A DNA stretch of 64,000 nucleotides. Origin: Halomonas sp. ML-15. Its GTDB lineage: Bacteria; Pseudomonadota; Gammaproteobacteria; Pseudomonadales; Halomonadaceae. A model generated the notes under the pieces. That model had not been told where the DNA came from. It did not search any database and saw only the letters and a program-made list of their open reading frames with translations. Below, in pieces: positions 26,410 to 36,115 of the stretch (the stretch's first letter is position 1; every line of letters begins with the position of its first letter). The DNA lies in assembly GCF_014779595.1 (NCBI RefSeq), contig NZ_JACXZT010000010.1, positions 124,001 through 188,000 on the forward strand. The letters are read 5' to 3'. A program made the position numbers and the translations under genes.

Positions 26410-27903
26410 ATGATTCAGCACAGCGCAATGTCGAGCGTGGCAGATACCGAGATCGATCTGGCGCTGTTCGGTGCGCTGGGGGATCTGGCCCTGCGCAAGC
26501 TGTTTCCAGCGCTTTACCACCTCGATCGCGAGGGACTGCTGCCCGAGGGGACGCGGATCGTCGGCCTGGCGCGGCAGGAGCTCGACGGCGAGGCGTTTCG
26601 CCAGCAGGTCGCCGAGGCGTTGCATAAGCGCATCAAGAGCGGTGAGCAGGACAAGGTCAGCCTCAAGCGTTTCCTGGCGCGCCTCGATTACCTCAAGCTG
26701 GATTTTTCAAGCGTCGAGGGCTTTGAGGCGATTCGTGCCTGGCGTGAAGGCTCGCCGCGCCCGCTGGTGATCTATCTGTCGGTGCCGGCCAGCATCTACG
26801 GCGACATCTGCCGTAATCTCCAGGCCAGCGGCAGCCTCGACGACAGCGCCCGGGTGGTGGTGGAGAAGCCGATCGGCTATGACCTCGCCTCCTCGCAGCA
26901 GATCAACGACGTGATCGGCGAGGTATTTCCCGAGTCGCGGATCTATCGTATCGACCACTACCTCGGCAAGGAGACGGTGCAGAATCTGATCGCGCTGCGC
27001 TTTGCCAACCCGCTGTTCGGCACCCAGTGGAACCAGAACCATATCTCCCACGTGGAGATCACCGTCGCCGAGCAGGTCGGTATCGAGGGCCGCTGGGGCT
27101 ATTTCGATCAAGCTGGTCAGCTGCGCGATATGGTCCAGAACCATCTGCTGCAGCTACTCTGCCTGATTGCCATGGACCCGCCGTCGAATCTCGATGCCGA
27201 TGCCATTCGCGATGAGAAGGTCAAGGTGCTCAAGGCACTCAAGCCGTTTGTCGGCGAGGCACTGGGACGCGATGTGGTGCGCGGGCAGTACACCGCTGGC
27301 ACCAACGAAGGGGTCTCCGTGCCGGGTTACCTCGAGGAGGAGGGCGCCAATACCGAGAGTCACACCGAGACCTTCGTCGCCATGAAGACCGAGGTGTCCA
27401 ACTGGCGCTGGGCGGGGGTGCCCTTCTATCTGCGCACCGGCAAGCGGATGCCCGAGAAGCTATCGCAGATCGTGATTCACTTCCGTCAGCAGCCGCATTA
27501 CATCTTCGATCCGGACCAGCGCAGCCTGGCCGCCAACAAGTTGATCATCCGCCTGCAGCCGGAGGAGGGCATCGCCCTGCAGGTGCTGACCAAGGACAGT
27601 GGGCTGCATAAGGGCATGCGCCTGCGCCCGGGCCCGCTGCATCTGGATTTCAACAACGCCTTCCCCAAGTCGCGGATTCCTGACGCCTACGAGCGTCTGC
27701 TGCTCGAGGTGATGAAGGGCCAGCAGTACCTGTTCGTTCGGCGTGATGAAATCGAGCACGCCTGGCGCTGGTGTGATCAGCTGATTGCTGGCTGGGAAGC
27801 CCGGGATATGCCGCCGCGGCGCTATCCGGCGGGTTCCTGGGGGCCGGTCGCGTCGATTGCGATGATCACTCAGGATGGTCGCAGCTGGTATGAGGACTAC
27901 TGA
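26410..27903 (+). CDS. zwf: Glucose-6-phosphate 1-dehydrogenase
   Basis: This 497-residue enzyme oxidises glucose 6-phosphate to 6-phosphogluconolactone with NAD(P). The cofactor motif reads [17 protein letters not shown] and the active-site signature RIDHYLGKE lies at about residues 179-187. The ATG at 26410 follows an AGGGGG tract at a suitable distance; ATG 26428 is an alternative. It is the first gene of zwf-pgl-eda, and pgl begins one base after the stop. No edd is in the window, so that step is encoded elsewhere. Confidence 0.95.
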   Translation: MIQHSAMSSVADTEIDLALFGALGDLALRKLFPALYHLDREGLLPEGTRIVGLARQELDGEAFRQQVAEALHKRIKSGEQDKVSLKRFLARLDYLKLDFSSVEGFEAIRAWREGSPRPLVIYLSVPASIYGDICRNLQASGSLDDSARVVVEKPIGYDLASSQQINDVIGEVFPESRIYRIDHYLGKETVQNLIALRFANPLFGTQWNQNHISHVEITVAEQVGIEGRWGYFDQAGQLRDMVQNHLLQLLCLIAMDPPSNLDADAIRDEKVKVLKALKPFVGEALGRDVVRGQYTAGTNEGVSVPGYLEEEGANTESHTETFVAMKTEVSNWRWAGVPFYLRTGKRMPEKLSQIVIHFRQQPHYIFDPDQRSLAANKLIIRLQPEEGIALQVLTKDSGLHKGMRLRPGPLHLDFNNAFPKSRIPDAYERLLLEVMKGQQYLFVRRDEIEHAWRWCDQLIAGWEARDMPPRRYPAGSWGPVASIAMITQDGRSWYEDY

Positions 27904-27904
27904 T

Positions 27905-28570
27905 ATGAGCCAGGCACGCCAACAACTCGCCACCCAACTCGCAGAGGCCGTCGCCGAAGCGCTGCGCAGCGATCTCGACCGCCAGGCGCGCGCCCTGCTG
28001 GTGGTCTCCGGCGGCTCGACGCCGGTGCCGTTCTTCGAGGCGCTAGCCGCTTACGAACTGCCCTGGTCGCGGGTCGATGTGACCCTCGCCGACGAGCGCT
28101 GGGTTACTGAGAGCAGCGCCGACAGCAACGCCCGCCTGGTGCGTCAGCATCTGTTGCAGGGGCCGGCGGCGTCGGCCAATTTCGTGCCGTTGACCAGCGC
28201 TACCGAGACGCCAGAGCAGGGGGTGGCCGAAGTGGCCGCACGGGTCGAAGGCCTTGCCTGGCCGGCCAGCGTGGTGGTTCTCGGTATGGGTGGCGACGGT
28301 CATACCGCGTCGCTGTTTCCCGATAGCCCGGAGCTTTCGCTGGCGCTGTCCAGCGATGAGCCGCTGGTGGCGGTGCGTACTCCTAGCCAGCCGCAGCCGC
28401 GGATCACCTTCAGTGCCGGCCGCCTGCATCAGGCGCGTCGTCACATGTTGCATATCAACGGCGATGACAAGCGCAGTGTGCTGGCTGCCGCGCTGGCCGG
28501 CGACGACGTGCGTGCGCTGCCGATCCGTGCCTTCCTGGCCTGCCCGCTGGCCATCTATTGGGCACCCTGA
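27905..28570 (+). CDS. pgl: 6-phosphogluconolactonase
   Basis: This 221-residue enzyme hydrolyses the lactone made by Zwf. Family motifs are LLVVSGGSTPVPFFEAL, VTLADERWV and LGMGGDGHTASLFP. The start at 27905 lies one base after the zwf stop, which implies coupled translation. The preceding in-frame start at 27875 is inside zwf and unlikely. Confidence 0.93.
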   Translation: MSQARQQLATQLAEAVAEALRSDLDRQARALLVVSGGSTPVPFFEALAAYELPWSRVDVTLADERWVTESSADSNARLVRQHLLQGPAASANFVPLTSATETPEQGVAEVAARVEGLAWPASVVVLGMGGDGHTASLFPDSPELSLALSSDEPLVAVRTPSQPQPRITFSAGRLHQARRHMLHINGDDKRSVLAAALAGDDVRALPIRAFLACPLAIYWAP

Positions 28571-28591
28571 TTTTTTCTGGAGACTCTGATC

Positions 28592-29254
28592 ATGACCATC
28601 GACAAGCAGCTGCCATCCACGCGCACTACCGAACTCGACAGCATCTGTCTCAAGGCCGAGGTGATTCCGGTGATTACCATTGAGCGCCTCGAGGATGCCG
28701 TGCCGATGGGGCGTGCCTTGGTCGAGGGTGGCTTGACCGTGCTCGAGATAACGCTGCGTACCGACTGTGCGCTGGAGGCGATCAAGCGCATGCGCGAGGC
28801 CTTGCCGGGCGCCAGTATTGGCGTGGGAACGGTACTGACGCCGGCCCAGTACCGTCTGGCCGAGGAGGTCGGTGCCGACTTCGTGGTCACCCCGGGCGCC
28901 ACTGAAGCGCTCTATCGCTATGGCGTGGAGAGCCCGGTACCGATGCTGCCGGGGGTGTCGACCATTTCCGAGCTGATGACCGGCTGGCAGTACGGCTACC
29001 GTCGCTTCAAGTTCTTTCCTGCCGAATCCAGCGGTGGCGCCAAGGCGATCAAGGCGTTCGGTGCGCCGATTCCCGAAGCGCGTTTCTGTCCTACAGGGGG
29101 GATCAGCGTCGACAATGCCGACGAGTATCTGGCGCTGCCCAATGTAATGTGCGTAGGCGGCTCCTGGCTGACGCCCAAGGCGCTGGTCGAGGCCGAGGAC
29201 TGGGACGCCATCCGCGAGCTGGCACGTCAGGCGGCGGAGCGCTTCCACCACTGA
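28592..29254 (+). CDS. eda: KDPG aldolase (bifunctional KHG/KDPG aldolase)
   Basis: This 220-residue class I aldolase splits 2-keto-3-deoxy-6-phosphogluconate into pyruvate and glyceraldehyde 3-phosphate. The Schiff-base lysine is in YRRFKFFPAE and the proton-transfer glutamate in LTVLEITLRT; the phosphate site is CPTGGIS. It lies 21 bp after pgl and closes the operon before a clear terminator. Confidence 0.95.
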   Translation: MTIDKQLPSTRTTELDSICLKAEVIPVITIERLEDAVPMGRALVEGGLTVLEITLRTDCALEAIKRMREALPGASIGVGTVLTPAQYRLAEEVGADFVVTPGATEALYRYGVESPVPMLPGVSTISELMTGWQYGYRRFKFFPAESSGGAKAIKAFGAPIPEARFCPTGGISVDNADEYLALPNVMCVGGSWLTPKALVEAEDWDAIRELARQAAERFHH

Positions 29255-29301
29255 GCAGGCAACGAATACTATCTCTCTCGACAGCCCGTGCTGTTGTTCG
29301 G

Positions 29302-29329
29302 CCCGTTCCTCGTGAGCGGGTCTTTTTTT
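29302..29329 (+). terminator. Rho-independent terminator of zwf-pgl-eda
   Basis: CCCGTTC pairs with GAGCGGG (one T-G pair) around a CTCGT loop, followed at once by TCTTTTTTT. This is a textbook intrinsic terminator 47 bp after the eda stop. Confidence 0.9.
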
Positions 29330-29561
29330 GCGTGCTGGATGTGGGGCAAATGCCGGGCAAAAGAAAGCGCGCCGGTCATCCAGGGACAGCCGGCCGCGCA
29401 CAAGCAAGTTGCACTGAAGGCGTCATCCAGGCGTGGGCACCATTGCCCTTGCCTGATGGCGTTGGTCTTACCGGCACCCGGCAGGGCCGGTCGTCGGTGA
29501 AGACCCGGCCAGTATAGGCAGTCGGCCTTTGCGGAATAAGTGGGTACAATCGAAAACTAGT
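29330..29561. other. Intergenic region with no supported gene
   Basis: This lies between the eda terminator and the palindrome in front of the LysR gene. I see GC-rich sequence with short open frames on both strands but no ribosome site, RNA motif or promoter I would defend. A TACAAT at 29545-29550 could be a -10 element, but no convincing -35 lies upstream. Confidence 0.5.
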
Positions 29562-29578
29562 GTTTCCAAAATGGAAAC
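29562..29578. promoter_or_regulatory. Palindrome, candidate LysR-type operator
   Basis: GTTTCCA-AAA-TGGAAAC is a perfect 7-bp-arm palindrome 38 bp upstream of the LysR-type gene. It is an obvious candidate autoregulatory site for that protein. Confidence 0.5.
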
Positions 29579-29616
29579 TTAGCGCGAGCCCATCATGACA
29601 GGATACGAGGCCCGAC

Positions 29617-30513
29617 ATGGCGACCCTGGATGCTCTTAAAGTCTTTGTCGAAGTGGTGCGCAGCGGCAGTTTTACTGCCGCTGCACGGCGCCTGGGTATC
29701 TCCAAATCGCTGGCCTCCAAGCGGGTCGCGGCGCTGGAAGACGAGCTGGGGGTGAGTCTGCTCAATCGCTCGACGCGCTCACTGCGGCTTACCGAGTCGG
29801 GGCAGATCTACTACGAACATGGCCTGCGTATCCGCGAGGAGTTGGCCTCCGCCGAGGCCCAGGTGCAGTCGGTCACCGCGCGGCCGCGTGGCCAGCTCAA
29901 GGTCAGCGCCCAGGTCAGCTTCGGCTTCATGTATCTGGCCGCACCGACTACCGCTTTCATGCGTCGCTACCCTGACGTGGCGGTGGAAATTCTGCTCGAG
30001 GACCAGCGCTTCGAGCCCATCGACGACGCCGTCGACCTGGCCATCCGCATGGGGCCGCTGCCGCCCTCGAGCCTGGTATCTCGGCCGCTGTGCAAGGTGG
30101 TCTACGGGCTCTATGCGGCGCCGGAGTACCTGGCGCGGGTCAACCGTCCTCAGCATCCCCAGGATATCCGCGAGCATGACAGCATCTTCTACGGCAACTA
30201 CGACCTCGGCGCCCACTGGCGCTTTTCACTCAACGGCCAGCCGCTGGACATCGAGCCCGGCTCACGGTTGGTGATCAATAACCTGCTGGGGGTGGTGGAA
30301 GCCGCGAAGGCGGGGTTCGGGCTGGCCTACCTGCCGACCTTCGCGGCCCGTCAGGCGGTGGCCGAGGGGCTGCTGGTGCCGCTGCTGCAGCCCTACTGGA
30401 ACGAGCACGGCAGCATGCTGGTGCTGTTCCGCTCGCGCAAGTATCTGCCCGACAAGACCCGCGCCTATCTGGATTTCATTACCGACTGGTTCCGTGAACA
30501 CTTGGCGTTGTAG
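29617..30513 (+). CDS. LysR-family transcriptional regulator
   Basis: This 298-residue regulator has an N-terminal winged HTH (about 1-60, SFTAAARRLGISKSLASKRV) and a PBP2 effector domain from about residue 90. The effector domain has the CrgA-like pattern RPRGQLKVSAQVSFGFMYL and PLCKVVYGLYAAPEYL. Members near SDR or oxidoreductase genes often control them, but the SDR here is convergent, ending 7 bp away, so a regulatory link is uncertain. The target and effector are unknown. Confidence 0.87.
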   Translation: MATLDALKVFVEVVRSGSFTAAARRLGISKSLASKRVAALEDELGVSLLNRSTRSLRLTESGQIYYEHGLRIREELASAEAQVQSVTARPRGQLKVSAQVSFGFMYLAAPTTAFMRRYPDVAVEILLEDQRFEPIDDAVDLAIRMGPLPPSSLVSRPLCKVVYGLYAAPEYLARVNRPQHPQDIREHDSIFYGNYDLGAHWRFSLNGQPLDIEPGSRLVINNLLGVVEAAKAGFGLAYLPTFAARQAVAEGLLVPLLQPYWNEHGSMLVLFRSRKYLPDKTRAYLDFITDWFREHLAL

Positions 30514-30520
30514 GGGAGCG

Positions 30521-31273
30521 TCACCACGGGATCGGCTCACCGGCCCAATCCCAGAAACTGCCGCTGTCGTTGGGGGTGCGCTGGGCAATTACCGTCAGCA
30601 GGCGCTCGGCGACGTAACCCGGGGTGAACAGTTTGCCGTCGGGGACCCGCGCCTGAAAGGGTTGGGAGAGTGCGGTGTCTGTGGTGCCGGGGTGCAGGCA
30701 CAGCACGCAGGCCTGGCGGTTGAGGCGCTTGAGCTCCACCGCGGCGGTCCTGAGCAGCATATTGTGGGCGGCCTTGCTGGCGCGGTAGGCGTACCAGCCG
30801 CCGAGACGATTGTCGCCGATCGAGCCGACCCGCGCCGAGAGGCTGGCGAAGTAGGTCGGGTGCTGCCCCTTGAGCGACGGCAGTAGCGTCTGCAGCAGCA
30901 GTGCAGGCGTCGCCGCGTTGACCTCGAACAGGCGGGTCAGGGCACCGGCCTCGAGGTCCTCCAGGCGCTTCTCCGGGCCGATGCCGGCGGCGTCATCATG
31001 GAGCATGCCCAGGGCGTTGATGCACAAGTGAAGCGGGGCGCCGTCGAGCCGCTCGGCCAGCGCGGCGCGGCCTTCGGCGCTGGTCAGGTCGGCCTGTAGC
31101 GGCTCGGCGATACCCCGCGGGTCGTGGTCCTCCAGCGCCAGTGGCCGGCGGCTGACGGCGATCAGCCGGGTGACCTGAGGTGCATTGAGTAGCGCTGTGC
31201 AGAGCGCCTGGCCGATGCCGCCAGAGGCGCCGGTGACGAGTACGTTGATGCCCTCGGGGAGCGTGGGGAACAT
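30521..31273 (-). CDS. SDR-family oxidoreductase (CsgA/C-factor-like)
   Basis: This 250-residue short-chain dehydrogenase has cofactor motif TGASGGIGQA, the NAG-like CINALGML, and catalytic Ser (ASLSARVGS) and Tyr-x3-Lys (YAYRASK). The motif order and C-terminal GTTDTALSQPFQARVP resemble the C-factor/YciK-like cytoplasmic group. The substrate is not evident. It is transcribed away from gltX and converges with the LysR gene. Confidence 0.85.
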   Translation of the reverse strand: MFPTLPEGINVLVTGASGGIGQALCTALLNAPQVTRLIAVSRRPLALEDHDPRGIAEPLQADLTSAEGRAALAERLDGAPLHLCINALGMLHDDAAGIGPEKRLEDLEAGALTRLFEVNAATPALLLQTLLPSLKGQHPTYFASLSARVGSIGDNRLGGWYAYRASKAAHNMLLRTAAVELKRLNRQACVLCLHPGTTDTALSQPFQARVPDGKLFTPGYVAERLLTVIAQRTPNDSGSFWDWAGEPIPW

Positions 31274-31396
31274 GGCTGACCTCCTGGTATGTCGCCGCTC
31301 AGTGGACTACGCGGCGCGGCAATGATTCCCCGGCTGATGGGCGGCGGGGGAGTGCGTATAATGCCGGCAAGCTTCTCGACCCAAGGATTGCAGCAG

Positions 31397-32875
31397 ATGA
31401 CTGTACGCACGCGCATCGCCCCGTCACCCACCGGCGACCCTCATGTCGGCACCGCCTATATCGCGCTGTTCAACCTCTGTTTCGCTCGCCAGCACGGCGG
31501 CCAGTTCGTGCTGCGCATAGAGGACACCGACCGGGTGCGCTCGACGCCGGAGTCCGAGCAGATGATTCTCGACTCGCTGCGCTGGCTGGGTCTCGACTGG
31601 GACGAAGGGCCTGATGTGGGTGGTCCCCACGGTCCTTACCGCCAGAGCGAGCGCGGCGAAATCTATGCCGAGCACGCCCAGCGGCTGCTCGACGCTGGCC
31701 ACGCCTTCAAGTGCTACCGCACCAGCGAGGAGCTCGATGAGCTGCGCGAGACGCGCAAGGCGGCCGGCCTGCAGATGGCGCTCAAGCCCGCCGACCTGGC
31801 GCTGCCCGACGACGAGCGGGCGCGTCGTGAACGCGAGGGCTGGCCCTATGTGGTGCGTATGCAGGTACCCAGCGAGGGCAGCTGCGTGGTGCGCGATATG
31901 CTGCGCGACGATATCGAGGTCGATTGGGCCCAGGTCGATGCTCAGATTCTGCTCAAGTCGGACGGCATGCCCACCTATCACCTTGCCAACGTGGTCGACG
32001 ACCATCTGATGGGCATCACCCACGTGCTGCGCGGCGAGGAGTGGATCAACTCGGCACCCAAGCATCAGTTGCTGTATGAGTACTTCGGCTGGCAGATGCC
32101 CACGCTCTGCCATATGCCGCTGCTGCGCAACCCCGACAAGTCCAAGCTCTCCAAGCGCAAGAACCCGACCTCGATCAACTACTATCGGCGCATGGGGTTC
32201 CTACCTCAGGCGGTGACCAACTACCTGGGACGCATGGGCTGGTCGATGCCCGACGACCGTGAGAAGTTCTCCCTCGACGAGATGATGGCCAGTTTCGACA
32301 TCCAGCGGGTGTCGCTGGGCGGGCCGGTATTCGACCTGGATAAACTGACCTGGCTAAACGGCGTCTATATCCGCGAGGATCTCGATGATGCGGCCTTCCT
32401 GGAGGCGCTGCGCGAGTGGGCCTTCAACGAGGCCTATGTCAACCAGATCCTGCCCCAGGTGCGCCCGCGGGTGGACACCCTGTCTCAGGTGGCACCTCTT
32501 GCGGGGCACTTCTTCTCCGGCCTGCCGGCTATCGACGAGGCGAGCTTCGCCGATATCAAGCTCGAGCGCGAGACGCTGCTCAAGCTGCTGCAATTCCTGG
32601 TCTGGCGCCTCGAGGGCGTATCGCGCTGGGACAAGGAGTCGCTGCTTAACGAGGTCAAGATGCTGGGGGAGCATTTCGAGCTGAAAATGAAGGCCCTGCT
32701 GGCGCCGGTATTCATCGCCGTGACAGGTTCGGCGACCTCCACCTCGGTGATGGATGCCATGGTGATACTCGGCTCCGATATGACGCGTGCGCGGCTGCGA
32801 CACGCCATCGATGTTCTCGGCGGTGTCTCGAAGAAGCAGGCCAAGCGTTTCGAGAAAACGTTCAGGGAGTTATGA
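31397..32875 (+). CDS. gltX: Glutamyl-tRNA synthetase
   Basis: This 492-residue class I synthetase charges tRNA-Glu. The HIGH-type motif is in [14 protein letters not shown] and the KMSKS-type motif is SKLSKRKNP. The start at 31397 gives the family N-terminus [13 protein letters not shown]; open frame upstream to 31289 is not part of the protein. A tRNA-Glu gene lies 166 bp downstream. I cannot tell from sequence alone whether it is discriminating or also charges tRNA-Gln. Confidence 0.95.
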   Translation: MTVRTRIAPSPTGDPHVGTAYIALFNLCFARQHGGQFVLRIEDTDRVRSTPESEQMILDSLRWLGLDWDEGPDVGGPHGPYRQSERGEIYAEHAQRLLDAGHAFKCYRTSEELDELRETRKAAGLQMALKPADLALPDDERARREREGWPYVVRMQVPSEGSCVVRDMLRDDIEVDWAQVDAQILLKSDGMPTYHLANVVDDHLMGITHVLRGEEWINSAPKHQLLYEYFGWQMPTLCHMPLLRNPDKSKLSKRKNPTSINYYRRMGFLPQAVTNYLGRMGWSMPDDREKFSLDEMMASFDIQRVSLGGPVFDLDKLTWLNGVYIREDLDDAAFLEALREWAFNEAYVNQILPQVRPRVDTLSQVAPLAGHFFSGLPAIDEASFADIKLERETLLKLLQFLVWRLEGVSRWDKESLLNEVKMLGEHFELKMKALLAPVFIAVTGSATSTSVMDAMVILGSDMTRARLRHAIDVLGGVSKKQAKRFEKTFREL

Positions 32876-32901
32876 GCCACAAACCGGTAGCCGATTTATG
32901 C

Positions 32902-32930
32902 TTGACGAAGGGCGGGGCGGCAATTAGTAT
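32902..32930 (+). promoter_or_regulatory. Sigma-70 promoter for the tRNA pair
   Basis: TTGACG (32902-32907), a 17-bp spacer and TAGTAT (32925-32930) lie about 20 bp before tRNA-Ala. The bases after the -10 are GC-rich, as is usual for stringently controlled stable-RNA promoters. Confidence 0.7.
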
Positions 32931-32950
32931 ACGCCTCGTTCTTGAGAGAC

Positions 32951-33026
32951 GGGGCCTTAGCTCAGCTGGGAGAGCGCAACACTGGCAGTGTTGAGGTCAG
33001 CGGTTCGATCCCGCTAGGCTCCACCA
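32951..33026 (+). tRNA. tRNA-Ala (GGC)
   Basis: This 76-nt tRNA has an acceptor stem GGGGCCU/AGGCUCC with the G3-U70 alanine identity pair. The D arm is AGCTCAGCTGGGAGAGC, the anticodon GGC is at 32984-32986 in loop CUGGCAG, the T arm contains GGTTCGATCC, and CCA is encoded. Confidence 0.97.
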
Positions 33027-33041
33027 TCTCATGACACCAGC

Positions 33042-33117
33042 GTCCCATTCGTCTAGTGGTCCAGGACACCGCCCTTTCACGGCGGGAACAGGGGTTCGAA
33101 CCCCCTATGGGACGCCA
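33042..33117 (+). tRNA. tRNA-Glu (UUC)
   Basis: This 76-nt tRNA has an acceptor stem GUCCCAU/AUGGGAC, anticodon UUC at 33076-33078 in loop CUUUCAC, a T arm with GGTTCGAACC, discriminator G and an encoded CCA. It lies 15 bp after tRNA-Ala and close to its synthetase gene gltX. Confidence 0.97.
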
Positions 33118-33126
33118 CTCCTTTCT

Positions 33127-33153
33127 GAAAAGACGCCATCGCGGCGTCTTTTC
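33127..33153 (+). terminator. Intrinsic terminator of the tRNA operon
   Basis: GAAAAGACGCC and GGCGTCTTTTC form a perfect 11-bp stem around ATCGC, ending in a T-rich 3' arm nine bases after tRNA-Glu. Confidence 0.9.
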
Positions 33154-33453
33154 TCGTTAGTGCCGCAGAATTGCGATGTGACGCGCTGCTGCTCGGCCTT
33201 GTCTCCTGTTCTAATTCCCTAGCATATAAGCCAGAATCTGGCCGCTGAGCCTTGACATATCCCCTGAGTTGTCCACTCCTGGCTTGGTGGGTTGACAGCT
33301 TGTGCACAACCTTCATGCAACTAGGGTTGTTCGAAATTTCTTCGTTTAATTCAATAAAATCAAAGACATAAAACTGATCAAAAATTAAACAATCTAACTG
33401 TAGCCCGCTTGTCATGGTGGCTTCTGCGGCTTATCTCGAGGTTGCGCACAGTG

Positions 33454-33462
33454 TTATCCACA
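33454..33462 (+). promoter_or_regulatory. DnaA box (TTATCCACA)
   Basis: This exactly matches TTWTNCACA, the high-affinity DnaA recognition sequence. It lies about 55 bp from the AT-rich segment. Confidence 0.6.
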
Positions 33463-33467
33463 GATTG

Positions 33468-33476
33468 TGTGGAAAA
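33468..33476 (-). promoter_or_regulatory. DnaA box (TTTTCCACA on the minus strand)
   Basis: TGTGGAAAA on the plus strand reads as TTTTCCACA on the other, a match to TTWTNCACA. With the box at 33454 it forms an inverted pair five bases apart. Confidence 0.55.
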
Positions 33477-33637
33477 CCTTTGGCGACCCCTCTGGAGGCG
33501 AGGTCTGGCCGGGGTTCGCCGTGGTGCAGCATGCCCAGGGAGGGCGTCGCAAGACGTCGCTGAGGAGTGGAGAGGCTTGTACAAGGGCTGTTGCAAGCGC
33601 TGAGGCGTGGGCAAGATCGGTCAAGCCGACAACGCAA

Positions 33638-33663
33638 GCGGGCCACCCCGAAGGGTGGCCCGC
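33638..33663 (-). terminator. Terminator hairpin of gltA
   Basis: GCGGGCCACCC and GGGTGGCCCGC form an 11-bp stem with a 4-base loop, 39 bp beyond the gltA stop on the minus strand. The following transcript is only moderately U-rich (UUGCGUUG). Confidence 0.7.
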
Positions 33664-33702
33664 AGCGGTGGGCGAGCGGCAATGCTCGCCGGCTGATAGA
33701 GG

Positions 33703-34989
<1,287 letters not shown>

Positions 34990-35066
34990 GTCGGCCTCCT
35001 CTCGAGTTCTGTCGTCAGACGATAAGTCGTTGTCCCGCTTGCCAAGCCGGCGAAAAAGGTCAGCCC

Positions 35067-35094
35067 ACTATAGAAGCGTGCCGGGGATTGTCAA
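35067..35094 (-). promoter_or_regulatory. gltA sigma-70 promoter
   Basis: On the minus strand, TTGACA (35089-35094) is followed after 16 bp by TATAGT (35067-35072), predicting a start near 35060 and a leader of about 70 bases before the gltA ATG at 34989. Confidence 0.7.
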
Positions 35095-35393
35095 TTAGTC
35101 CATAGCGGCGACCTATTGTGCGAACCTTTTATATTTATACAGGTCTTGTATAGTAAATGGTGCTTTGCACCATTGTCCGCGCTGGGGTCGGCGGGTCAAG
35201 ACCTGCACCATGGTCGCAAGTCGTCGTCGACAATTTGTCATGGTTGGCCCCAGTCCCTATAATCCACCCCGCGCGACTGGCAGGAACAGGAGGTCGTGCC
35301 GACTTGGCAGACGGCCGAGCCCTTCCTCAAAACCACCGCCCGCTCGGGCCATGCCCGAAGCACAGAGCGGGCCAAGAGAGTGTGTATAGAGCC
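35095..35393. other. gltA-sdhC divergent control region
   Basis: The region between the divergent TCA genes holds the sdh promoter at 35235-35263 and an AT-rich tract (about 35127-35157). The rest is the untranslated leader of sdhC. An open frame begins at 35157, but it carries no ribosome site and lies upstream of the promoter, so it is not the sdhC start. No ArcA-like or CRP-like site is convincing by eye. Confidence 0.5.
35235..35263 (+). promoter_or_regulatory. sdhCDAB sigma-70 promoter
   Basis: TTGTCA (35235-35240), exactly 17 bp, then a consensus TATAAT (35258-35263). The start would be near 35270, giving a leader of about 120 bases before sdhC. Confidence 0.75.
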
Positions 35394-35771
35394 GTGAATA
35401 GCAAACGACCCATTAATCTCGACATCTCCACCATCAAGCTACCCCTACCCGCGCTGACGTCGATCACTCACCGCATCACCGGCATCATTCTGTTCATCGG
35501 TCTGATCTTCGCCTTCTGGGCCCTGGACAAGTCGCTGTCGTCCCCGGCGGGCTTCTACGCGGTGCAGGACGCGCTGGCCAACAATCTGCTGGCCAAGCTG
35601 ATCGCCTGGGGGCTGCTGTCCGCGCTGGCCTTTCACTTCGTGGCCGGTATCAAGCACCTGCTGATGGATCTCAACATCGGCGTGACCCTCGAAAGCGGCA
35701 TGCGCAAGGCACAGATCACCGTGGTGGTCAGTGCGGTTCTGGTGATTCTCGCAGGAGTCTGGGTATGGTAA
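35394..35771 (+). CDS. sdhC: Succinate dehydrogenase cytochrome b556 subunit
   Basis: This 125-residue membrane anchor of complex II has three TM helices and a haem ligand His in LAFHFVAGIKHL. Start is GTG at 35394, giving MNSKRPINLDISTIKLP, which aligns with other SdhC N-termini. GTG 35382 is also in frame but too close to the weak AAGAGAG ribosome site. The gene overlaps sdhD by 7 bp. Confidence 0.9.
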   Translation: MNSKRPINLDISTIKLPLPALTSITHRITGIILFIGLIFAFWALDKSLSSPAGFYAVQDALANNLLAKLIAWGLLSALAFHFVAGIKHLLMDLNIGVTLESGMRKAQITVVVSAVLVILAGVWVW

Positions 35772-36112
35772 CCAATATCACGAATCTCGGTCGCAGCGGC
35801 CTCTCCGATTGGCTGATTCAGCGCTTCTCGGCGGTCATACTGGCACTCTACACGCTCTTCATCGTTGCCTACCTGCTACTCAATCCGGGCCTCGACTATG
35901 CCACCTGGAATGGCCTGTTCGCCCAGACCTGGATGCGCATCTTCTCGCTGTTGGCGTTCGTCTCCATCGCTGCCCACGCCTGGATCGGTCTGTGGACCGT
36001 AACCACCGACTATCTCAAGTCGACCGGCATCCGCCTGGCGGTGCAGAGCGCTATTATCCTGGCCATCTTCGTGTTCCTGGTCTGGGGCATTCAAATTCTG
36101 TGGGGAGCCTGA
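35765..36112 (+). CDS. sdhD: Succinate dehydrogenase membrane anchor subunit
   Basis: This 115-residue anchor has three TM helices. It begins VTNITNLGRSGLSDWLIQRFSAV, the ubiquinone-site region of SdhD, and includes the haem-side histidine in SIAAHAWIGLWTVTTDYLK. It overlaps sdhC by 7 bp and ends 3 bp before sdhA. Confidence 0.92.
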   Translation: MVTNITNLGRSGLSDWLIQRFSAVILALYTLFIVAYLLLNPGLDYATWNGLFAQTWMRIFSLLAFVSIAAHAWIGLWTVTTDYLKSTGIRLAVQSAIILAIFVFLVWGIQILWGA

Positions 36113-36115
36113 TCC

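Larger units (their letters stand above)
33154..33637. other. Gene-free region with AT-rich segment and DnaA boxes
   Basis: About 480 bp have no supportable gene; the open frames have no ribosome sites. Contents: a clearly AT-rich stretch at about 33335-33400, a near-consensus DnaA-like palindrome TTGTGCACAA at 33300-33309, and two consensus DnaA boxes in opposite orientation at 33454-33476. The stretch looks like a replication-initiator or DnaA-titration locus, but dnaA, dnaN, rpmH and mnmG are not in this window. Confidence 0.45.

Noticed and set aside
29149-29517. 122-residue frame across the eda 3' end and terminator
   Set aside because: It overlaps eda and the intrinsic terminator and shows no protein-like motif.
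33031-33222. Short plus-strand frame overlapping tRNA-Glu
   Set aside because: It spans a verified tRNA and terminator and has no ribosome site.
35157-35393. N-terminal extension of sdhC
   Set aside because: The frame is open, but it lies upstream of the promoter and lacks a ribosome site, and the true SdhC begins at the conserved NSKRPINLD stretch.
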